Of a DNA stretch of 16,248 nucleotides, positions 8,603 through 14,139 are shown in pieces. The position numbers were made by a program, and so were the translations under genes. Below the pieces are notes generated by a model. The model had not been told where the DNA came from, ran no database searches, and saw only the letters and a list, made by a program, of their open reading frames with translations. Every line of letters begins with the position of its first letter. Within the stretch, counting starts at the first letter, position 1. Source of the stretch: Acidobacteriota bacterium (GTDB taxonomy: Bacteria; Acidobacteriota; Aminicenantia; UBA2199); the NCBI GenBank assembly GCA_021817755.1, contig JAKAGC010000014.1, forward strand, positions 1-16,248, in the 5' to 3' direction.

Positions 8603-9561
8603 CGGGGTTCTTCCGCATTAACAACTGACGCCATTAACCGGCGTTTGTAAATTTCGATAACTTCTTTTAATGTATTAAAGACGCGAAGCATAACCGGGGT
8701 ATCGGGTTCAAATTTAGCAAATTTTACAAGATCAGATGTATCGAAGGTATACCCCATGTTATCCAAAAGAGCTGTATCCTTTTCATATTGTTTAAGGAAA
8801 TAGAGCGTTTCGTATGTAGTCAAGTCTTCTGCATTAAATCCGTATTGGCGGGACAGAAAATGTTTCATGAGTTGAGTCAATTCAATAAAATGAAGTTTTG
8901 CTTTCCCTGTTTCGAATAGTTTCTTTTCCCATAATTTATTGATATGGAGTTCCAGTTCTTCCAGAGGAGAGAGAGGAGGTGCCTGAGGTTTCGGGACACG
9001 TTGTTTTCTCCGTTTCAGATACCATATTAGTAGGATAATCCCAATGATTAGGCCTATTAAAAGCATTCCCAGACCAATAATCAGTACAGGGTTCCCTTTA
9101 ATCTCTATCAAATCTTTCAGCGGTTTGATATCTTTATCCTCGGATTTCAATGTGGTTTTAACCGTAACCGGTATCGAGTTGGTGGGTTTGGATAGAAAGA
9201 CTTTTCCGCTTTTTAATAGATCGATATCGAAAGGCCCAATATTGAATTCACCAACCTTAAAAAACATGACGGTCATCTTTTTTTCAAAAACAGAGTATTC
9301 GTTTTGCCGGTGTTTTTCGGTTGGGAATTCGCGTACTATATCGAATGGGTTTTCTTTGCTATTAACCTTTATTTCCCCAATATCGTCAGTGGTTTTGACG
9401 ATAATTTTTACAGTAATCATGTCTCCTATAAAAACCAGGTTATCCGATGCAGATATGGAAACCTGTGTTTCAGCATGGATAAATGAAGGAAAGCTTACTA
9501 CTGTAAGGGCGATAAACAAAAAAACAATAAAGTGAATTATGCGTTTTAACGTTAATCTCAT
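8599..9561 (-). CDS. BatD/DUF4381-like membrane protein
   Basis: A 320-residue exported membrane protein. A signal peptide (about 1-30, ending FIHA) precedes a beta-rich extracytoplasmic domain (about 31-150). That domain begins with SISASDNLVFIGD, similar to the opening of BatD 'oxygen tolerance' proteins. A transmembrane helix (about 158-181) with the basic stop-transfer KRRKQR leads to a Pro-rich linker and a helical cytoplasmic domain (about 198-310) like DUF4381 proteins. The combination matches the usual partner between DUF58 and VWA genes in Bat clusters. Both ends overlap neighbours by ATGA (9558-9561 and 8599-8602), so it is translated as part of a coupled set. The family match is by layout and order, not a catalytic motif. 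Confidence 0.75.
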   Translation of the reverse strand: MRLTLKRIIHFIVFLFIALTVVSFPSFIHAETQVSISASDNLVFIGDMITVKIIVKTTDDIGEIKVNSKENPFDIVREFPTEKHRQNEYSVFEKKMTVMFFKVGEFNIGPFDIDLLKSGKVFLSKPTNSIPVTVKTTLKSEDKDIKPLKDLIEIKGNPVLIIGLGMLLIGLIIGIILLIWYLKRRKQRVPKPQAPPLSPLEELELHINKLWEKKLFETGKAKLHFIELTQLMKHFLSRQYGFNAEDLTTYETLYFLKQYEKDTALLDNMGYTFDTSDLVKFAKFEPDTPVMLRVFNTLKEVIEIYKRRLMASVVNAEEPR

Positions 9562-10439
9562 CTGGAAAATTTTTTAATCCTTTTTAAGAAGAAGTTAAAG
9601 AGTGGTTTTTCATAATTTTCTTCGCTGTCCAGGAGGATATAATCCACGCTGTATTTTTTGAAGAGTGTAAGCAATTGCGCTTCATTTTTTTTATAATCGT
9701 CGAGGAAGCTTTTTTGAATTTCGTCAGAAGAAAAATCAACAAAAAATTCTTTTCCTGACTCATTGTCTTTGAAAATAAAAGTACCTGAATCAGGGAGGAT
9801 GCGCTCGCGAAGATCGGATATTTTTATGGCGATTAGATCATGTTTATTGGCAGCGATTTTCAAGGATTGAGTAAATCCTTCATCGATAAAGTCCGATAAG
9901 AGAAAGAGTATGGCCTTTTTTTTGAGTACCTTGTTTAGATAGACAAGACCCGTTTCAATTGAAGTTTGTTTCCCTTCCGGTTCGTATTGCAAGATTTCGC
10001 GAATGATTCTTAGAATATGTGTTTTTCCTTTTTTAGGTGGGATGAAACGTTCCACTCTATCGGTAAAAATCAGTAAACCCACTTTATCATTATTAAGGCT
10101 GGCTGTGAAAGCGATTAAAGCAGAGATTTCTGCAATTACTTCTTTTTTACTTTTGGTTTGAGAGAAGAAATCCAGTGAAGCAGAAAGGTCGATAGCCAGA
10201 ATGACGGTTAATTCTCTTTCTTCTACGAATTGTTTTACGAATAATTTCCCCAACCGGGAAGAGACGTTCCAGTCGATAAAACGGATATCGTCCCCGGGAG
10301 TATATTCTCGAACTTCAGCAAACTCCATACCTCTTCCTTTAAAAGCGGAATGGTATTCACCTGCAAAAATTTCTTTCGAAGATTTCTTCGACAAAATCTC
10401 GATTCGTCTTACTTTTTTTAAAATTTCTTCTGCAATCAT
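9558..10439 (-). CDS. DUF58 family VWA-like protein
   Basis: A 293-residue soluble protein with the DUF58 hallmark at residues 35-62: GRGMEFAEVREYTPGDD, then IRFIDWNVSSR. Downstream is a VWA-like core with DLSAS (84-88) in place of the MIDAS DxSxS, so metal binding may be kept. There is no export signal or membrane helix, so it should be cytoplasmic. DUF58 genes normally sit between moxR and Bat/VWA membrane genes, and the products are thought to work with the MoxR ATPase. Here the partner genes follow, but no moxR precedes it. The ribosome site before the ATG is poor; the upstream small gene ends 17 bases earlier, so reinitiation is plausible. Confidence 0.9.
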   Translation of the reverse strand: MIAEEILKKVRRIEILSKKSSKEIFAGEYHSAFKGRGMEFAEVREYTPGDDIRFIDWNVSSRLGKLFVKQFVEERELTVILAIDLSASLDFFSQTKSKKEVIAEISALIAFTASLNNDKVGLLIFTDRVERFIPPKKGKTHILRIIREILQYEPEGKQTSIETGLVYLNKVLKKKAILFLLSDFIDEGFTQSLKIAANKHDLIAIKISDLRERILPDSGTFIFKDNESGKEFFVDFSSDEIQKSFLDDYKKNEAQLLTLFKKYSVDYILLDSEENYEKPLFNFFLKRIKKFSR

Positions 10440-10456
10440 ATTAAACCGATTGTAAA

Positions 10457-10735
10457 TTATACCACTTCGATAGTAATTTTTCCCATTAAAAGCCGTATTC
10501 TAAAATTAGTGGGATATGAAAGACGCATATTCCACATTTTATTTTGATTTTCAGCCATTTGAATAAATGAGTTTTTAATTTCCAATGGTCTAGAGGCCAC
10601 GATTTCTACGCCTTCGGCTTTAGAGAAATTGAGTTTTACGCTTTTGGTGCGTCTGCCCATAGTTTCGACGGTATAGTTGTCGCCGCCCGTGTTTTGGATA
10701 TACATCATTTCAACTTCGTTTAAATATTCTTCCAT
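10457..10735 (-). CDS. Small protein of unknown function heading the Bat-type operon
   Basis: A 92-residue protein, acidic at its N-terminus (MEEYLNEVEMMYIQ) and basic and beta-like towards the C-terminus (RIRLLMGKITIEVV). It has no signal peptide, membrane helix or cysteine pair. I do not recognise it. I place the start at the ATG at 10735 because AAGGAG (10742-10747) lies six bases upstream. An in-frame GTG at 10750 would add five residues but overlaps that ribosome site, so it is rejected. A near-consensus promoter lies 33 bases upstream of the ATG. It occupies the position where moxR usually stands in front of DUF58, but it is far too small to be an AAA+ ATPase. It could be a regulator or adaptor of the cluster; this is a guess from position. 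Confidence 0.75.
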   Translation of the reverse strand: MEEYLNEVEMMYIQNTGGDNYTVETMGRRTKSVKLNFSKAEGVEIVASRPLEIKNSFIQMAENQNKMWNMRLSYPTNFRIRLLMGKITIEVV

Positions 10736-10741
10736 GTTGTG

Positions 10742-10747
10742 CTCCTT
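10742..10747 (-). promoter_or_regulatory. Ribosome binding site fixing the small gene's start
   Basis: AAGGAG on the minus strand, six bases before the ATG at 10735. It decides between this ATG and the in-frame GTG at 10750, because a ribosome starting at the GTG would have this site inside its coding sequence. Confidence 0.8.
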
Positions 10748-10767
10748 CACGAATAGCGTAAGGAATA

Positions 10768-10796
10768 ATTATATTACCATTCGTATTTTTTTTCAA
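10768..10796 (-). promoter_or_regulatory. Sigma-70-type promoter of the minus-strand operon
   Basis: TTGAAA (10796-10791) and a perfect TATAAT (10773-10768) are separated by exactly 17 bases on the minus strand. Transcription would start near 10761, giving a leader of about 25 bases before the small gene's ATG. It is the only strong promoter I see for the run of six minus-strand genes. Confidence 0.75.
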
Positions 10797-10804
10797 CACC
10801 GGTG
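10797..10804. promoter_or_regulatory. Eight-base perfect palindrome next to the -35 box
   Basis: CACCGGTG directly abuts the -35 hexamer of the minus-strand promoter. It is GC-rich within an AT-rich region. It is a possible regulator half-site or operator, but so short that chance cannot be excluded. Confidence 0.25.
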
Positions 10805-10840
10805 AACGGGGAGTTCCCGCATTTTTTTTATTCATTTAGA

Positions 10841-10853
10841 TTCGTTATACGAA
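10841..10853. promoter_or_regulatory. Short inverted repeat in the divergent control region
   Basis: TTCGT and ACGAA arms flank TAT. It lies about 45 bases upstream of the -35 box of the minus-strand promoter, a position suited to an activator. The arms are only five bases, so this is a weak candidate. Confidence 0.2.
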
Positions 10854-10965
10854 AATAATAACTTTTGAGTTTTCAAGACCACCCTACTTATCATGTAGAA
10901 GATATCATTATTCATTATAACTGAAAAAAATTACTTATGTGTATTTTAATCTTTTTCAATATAAA

Positions 10966-10984
10966 TATGTGACTAAATCACATA
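10966..10984. promoter_or_regulatory. TATGTGA-N5-TCACATA operator candidate (CRP/FNR-like)
   Basis: Perfect seven-base arms flank CTAAA. The TGTGA/TCACA half-sites are those of CRP-family regulators, although the canonical CRP site has a six-base spacer and this one has five. Its centre lies about 100 bases upstream of the predicted start for the sialidase-like gene, a position compatible with activation of that promoter. Confidence 0.45.
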
Positions 10985-11038
10985 CCGATTCCATAATCTT
11001 TTAATAAGTTTAATTATCGTTGGGAATTTACTTGATTA

Positions 11039-11067
11039 TTGACTTTCAAGGATATCTCATGTAAAAT
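11039..11067 (+). promoter_or_regulatory. Sigma-70-type promoter of the sialidase-like gene
   Basis: TTGACT (11039-11044) and TAAAAT (11062-11067) are separated by 17 bases. Transcription would start near 11074, leaving a leader of about 42 bases that contains an AAGGGGGG ribosome site (11103-11110) before the ATG at 11116. Confidence 0.65.
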
Positions 11068-11115
11068 AAGTTTTTAACTGAATGAAAAGTTAATAATATT
11101 CCAAGGGGGGATAAT

Positions 11116-14037
11116 ATGAAAACAAACATTCCAGGGGTTTTAACCCTTATCATTTCTCTTTTTTTAGGGGGATTATTCTCATTACCATTGAAAGCAACTC
11201 ACCAAACCAAATATTACCCGGAATCGAATTTAATAACAGTAGAACATGGGAATGAGATTATCAATTATCTACAATGCGAACGCATCGCCTTAAGTTATCC
11301 AGGGCTTACGGATAGATGCGATGTAAACATCGGTAAGGATTCAAGCGGAGTTATCTGGGCTGCAATAACCGGAACTCCAACCAATACACCGGAAAAGTTA
11401 TTTAAATCGAAAGACGGGGGTCTTACATGGTCTTCGGTCGAAATGACTCCAACGGCTACGAATGAATTTATCGCTTTTACAGTTCTGAAAAATGATTCAA
11501 TGTTATTGGCAACCCGCCCATATAATCATACGGTTTCCATTCACCGGTCGTCTGACAAAGGGAAAACATGGCAAATAGTTACCAATCTTGAACCGGATCC
11601 TTTTCAATATATTGGAGAAGGTTTTTTGAGCATGACTCAAAAAAAGAACGGAGAGGTTTTATTTCCGATTTGCCGCTACAGTGATAATCCATATGAAACA
11701 GGCGTGACTGGAAGCTTGTTTATTTCTTCAGATAATGGAACCTCTTTCCCAAAACTGAATGAAACGGGACAATATCGGATGGAAAGCCATATCCTGGAAT
11801 TGCATTCAGGGAAGTTATTAATGGCGACTCGTTACCAACGGACACGCAACAGTACGGATACGGACGAATCGATCCTGGCATTGGGCGGAAATATAGATCC
11901 GAATCATGATTTTGCTTTTAAACATTTATTTCTGGCAGATTCTGATGATGGGGGAGCAACCTGGAAAAACTTCCGGCCAATAAAGGATAAAAATGGAAAC
12001 TTTCTTATCAAATATGGTCAATGCCATGGGCAATTAATCCAATTAAATGATGGAAGAGTCGTACTGCTTATGGATAACCGTTACGAATCGGAAGAACGTG
12101 ATGTCCGAGCACGGGTTAGCCTTGATAATGGTAAAACCTGGGAACCGGAAGTTTACTACATCAGCTTTGGAAGAGGAGACCCGGCAAGTGTTGTTTTGGA
12201 AGATGATACAATTGTAACGGTTACAGGGAATTGGACTTATGGGCCAACAGGTCCGGTAGGTTCTCCAACGGCACAAGTTGTTAGATGGAAGCTGCCTTCT
12301 ACTTCTGCAGCAGCCTCGATAAAAGTTCTTTCACCGAAAGTGGGCGATATGTTATCCGTCGGAAGCCAAAACACTCTTTACTGGTCCACAACGGGTGGGA
12401 TTTCTTCGGTAAAAATCGAATTGATGAGTGGTACGTCTGTAGTTTCAACGATTACGGCCTGCCTGACTAATAAATCGTCATACATATGGACAATCGGAAA
12501 TACAATTTCATCCGGAACGAATTATAAAATTCGAATTTCCGACTGTTCAAATCCGAAGGTATATGGAGATAGTGCTGTTTTTTCAATTGCGCAACCATTT
12601 CTTACGGTAAGCCCGAAACAATTGGTATTCGGTGCTGTTCCGGGGATTGTGACAACCAGTTCACAAGATATTGTTATTAAGAATAGTGGAACAGGTATAT
12701 TGAATTGGAGTGTTTTGGAAAACACATCCTGGTTGTCATGTTCTGCCACATCGGGAATTGGTGACGGGACATTATCCGTTTCGGTTGATCCGTCGGGATT
12801 ATCTGTGGGGACCTATACCGCGGAAATAATTATTACTGCGTCAAATGCAGGTGGTTCTCCGGTAACAATTGGTGTGACACTGAATATATATAATGTGGGG
12901 GATACTCCTCCAATAATCGGTTCTATGGATACACCTCTTCAAAATTCGAAAGTGGAAGGGAGTGTTCCCTTTACGGGGTGGGCGCTGGATTGTATCGGAA
13001 TAAATAGTGTTAAATTGTATTATGAAAAAGGTGAAGAGCTGATTTATGTCGGAGATTGTACGTTTGTTCAAGGAGCTCGACCGGATGTTGAGGCGTTGTA
13101 TGGTGAATATCCCCGGAGTAACATGGCAGGATGGGGCTATATGATGTTAACGAATTATTTAGAGGCGGGAACTGGAACATATACATTCTACGCTATTGCT
13201 ACCAACCTGGAGGGAGAGGAAATAGTACTGGGGACACGAGTAATTACAATCGATAATGAAAATGCGACTTATCCATTCGGAACGATCGACACCCCTGAAC
13301 AAGGGAATACTGTATCCGGCAAAGGGTATTATAATTTCGGATGGGTATTAACCCCTCAGGGAAAAGAAATAGACAAATCGGGGAAAACAATCGATGTTTA
13401 TATCGATGGGAAATGGCAAAATCACCCGGTTTATAATGAGTATCGAAAAGATATTGCGGAATTATTTCCAGGATATGCAAACAGTAATGGAGCGGTTGGG
13501 TATTTGAAACTGGATACCACTAAATTTGAAAACGGGGTTCATACAATTTACTGGGCGGCACGAGACAGCGGAAATGTTACTGGAGGAATCGGAAGCCGTT
13601 TCTTTACTATTCAAAATCCGAAAAATTCAAATGTGATAAAAACGATGACGAATTTATCTAATTTTAATTTGTCGGAGATTGATAAAATTCCCTTGTCTTC
13701 TTCATCCTCTTTAAAGATAATTCGTGATAGAAACAATAGAGATGAATTTTCAAATATAGTAACAGTAGCTCAGGAACAGATCGAGTTTGAGCTTAAAGAA
13801 TCCGAAAGGGTAGAAATGCATTTCGGAAGTAAAGCCACCAATGTGATGGGGTATATGAAAACCAGTAATGGTTATGCTACACTTCCAATTGGTTCAACGA
13901 TTACCGATGATGTTTTTTACTGGATTCCTCCACCCGGATTTATTGGAGAATATCCGTTATTATTTATTATAAAAGATGGCTATGGAAAAATCAGTCGAAA
14001 AGATGTTATAATAAAAATTACCCCGAAGTTTCAATAA
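11116..14037 (+). CDS. Exported sialidase-like BNR-repeat protein with multidomain tail
   Basis: A 973-residue secreted protein. A signal peptide (about 1-27, ending LKA) is followed by a six-bladed sialidase-type propeller (about 60-394). Five Asp-box repeats lie at 98-105, 145-152, 204-211, 275-283 and 335-342 (pattern S-x-D-x-G-x-T-W, the third ending S-F). A Kre9/KNH-like Ser/Thr-rich domain follows (about 402-492), then a BACON domain (about 496-592). Next come two Ig-like modules, one with GWALD (599-714) and one with FGWVLTP (719-833). A final Ig/PIG-like domain (about 895-973) has FYWIPPPGFIGEY. The propeller fits removal of sialic acid or another sugar from glycans outside the cell. 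I do not see the classical FRIP motif, so sialidase activity is unproven. The tail modules probably bind or display the enzyme. The promoter is at 11039-11067. Confidence 0.8.
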   Translation: MKTNIPGVLTLIISLFLGGLFSLPLKATHQTKYYPESNLITVEHGNEIINYLQCERIALSYPGLTDRCDVNIGKDSSGVIWAAITGTPTNTPEKLFKSKDGGLTWSSVEMTPTATNEFIAFTVLKNDSMLLATRPYNHTVSIHRSSDKGKTWQIVTNLEPDPFQYIGEGFLSMTQKKNGEVLFPICRYSDNPYETGVTGSLFISSDNGTSFPKLNETGQYRMESHILELHSGKLLMATRYQRTRNSTDTDESILALGGNIDPNHDFAFKHLFLADSDDGGATWKNFRPIKDKNGNFLIKYGQCHGQLIQLNDGRVVLLMDNRYESEERDVRARVSLDNGKTWEPEVYYISFGRGDPASVVLEDDTIVTVTGNWTYGPTGPVGSPTAQVVRWKLPSTSAAASIKVLSPKVGDMLSVGSQNTLYWSTTGGISSVKIELMSGTSVVSTITACLTNKSSYIWTIGNTISSGTNYKIRISDCSNPKVYGDSAVFSIAQPFLTVSPKQLVFGAVPGIVTTSSQDIVIKNSGTGILNWSVLENTSWLSCSATSGIGDGTLSVSVDPSGLSVGTYTAEIIITASNAGGSPVTIGVTLNIYNVGDTPPIIGSMDTPLQNSKVEGSVPFTGWALDCIGINSVKLYYEKGEELIYVGDCTFVQGARPDVEALYGEYPRSNMAGWGYMMLTNYLEAGTGTYTFYAIATNLEGEEIVLGTRVITIDNENATYPFGTIDTPEQGNTVSGKGYYNFGWVLTPQGKEIDKSGKTIDVYIDGKWQNHPVYNEYRKDIAELFPGYANSNGAVGYLKLDTTKFENGVHTIYWAARDSGNVTGGIGSRFFTIQNPKNSNVIKTMTNLSNFNLSEIDKIPLSSSSSLKIIRDRNNRDEFSNIVTVAQEQIEFELKESERVEMHFGSKATNVMGYMKTSNGYATLPIGSTITDDVFYWIPPPGFIGEYPLLFIIKDGYGKISRKDVIIKITPKFQ
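12601..13258 (+). repeat. Copy 1 of the shared BACON-GWALD module pair
   Basis: This encodes residues about 496-714 of the sialidase-like protein. The protein sequence recurs in the adjacent M28 gene, with shared landmarks TGWALD, ARPDVE, GWGYM, LTN, GTYT and YAIAT in the same order and spacing. Similarity is clear at protein level, while codons have diverged, so this is an old duplication or repeated module transfer. Confidence 0.7.
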
Positions 14038-14139
14038 TAAATTAGTAGGGTTTTTCGGTAATAGGTTTTACGACGTGTAATTCTTCGCAAACAGGTGGGC
14101 GTAATTTCGATAAAATGCGTCCGTAAAGGAGAAGATCGA
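14038..14139. other. Short gap between the two secreted-enzyme genes
   Basis: These 102 bases hold AAAGGAGAAG just before the next ATG. A TAAAAT at 14111-14116 could be a -10 box, but no matching -35 box stands 16-18 bases upstream. I see no terminator hairpin, so co-transcription with the sialidase-like gene is possible. Confidence 0.35.

Larger units (their letters stand above)
10751..11115. other. Divergent intergenic control region
   Basis: This gap of about 365 bases between the divergent small gene and the sialidase-like gene is strongly AT-rich. It holds one good promoter on each strand (10768-10796 minus, 11039-11067 plus) and inverted repeats at 10797-10804, 10841-10853 and 10966-10984. 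Between 10855 and 10960 I see no ORF, RNA gene or clear structure. Confidence 0.7.

Noticed and set aside
9044..9535. Plus-strand open frame of 163 codons
   Set aside because: It is antisense to the BatD-like gene, which has a signal peptide, membrane helix and coupled neighbours; the plus-strand product has no recognisable domain.
10736..10750. GTG start at 10750 giving a 97-residue version of the small minus-strand protein
   Set aside because: The extra codons include the AAGGAG ribosome site, which is ideally spaced for the ATG at 10735.
10807..10829. Terminator-like CGGG...CCCG hairpin followed by eight Ts on the plus strand
   Set aside because: The stem has only four pairs and no plus-strand gene lies upstream that it could end; it is in a promoter region.
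14038..14139. Possible separate promoter for the M28 peptidase (TAAAAT at 14111)
   Set aside because: The bases 17 upstream do not resemble a -35 box, so only a weak, unsupported match remains.
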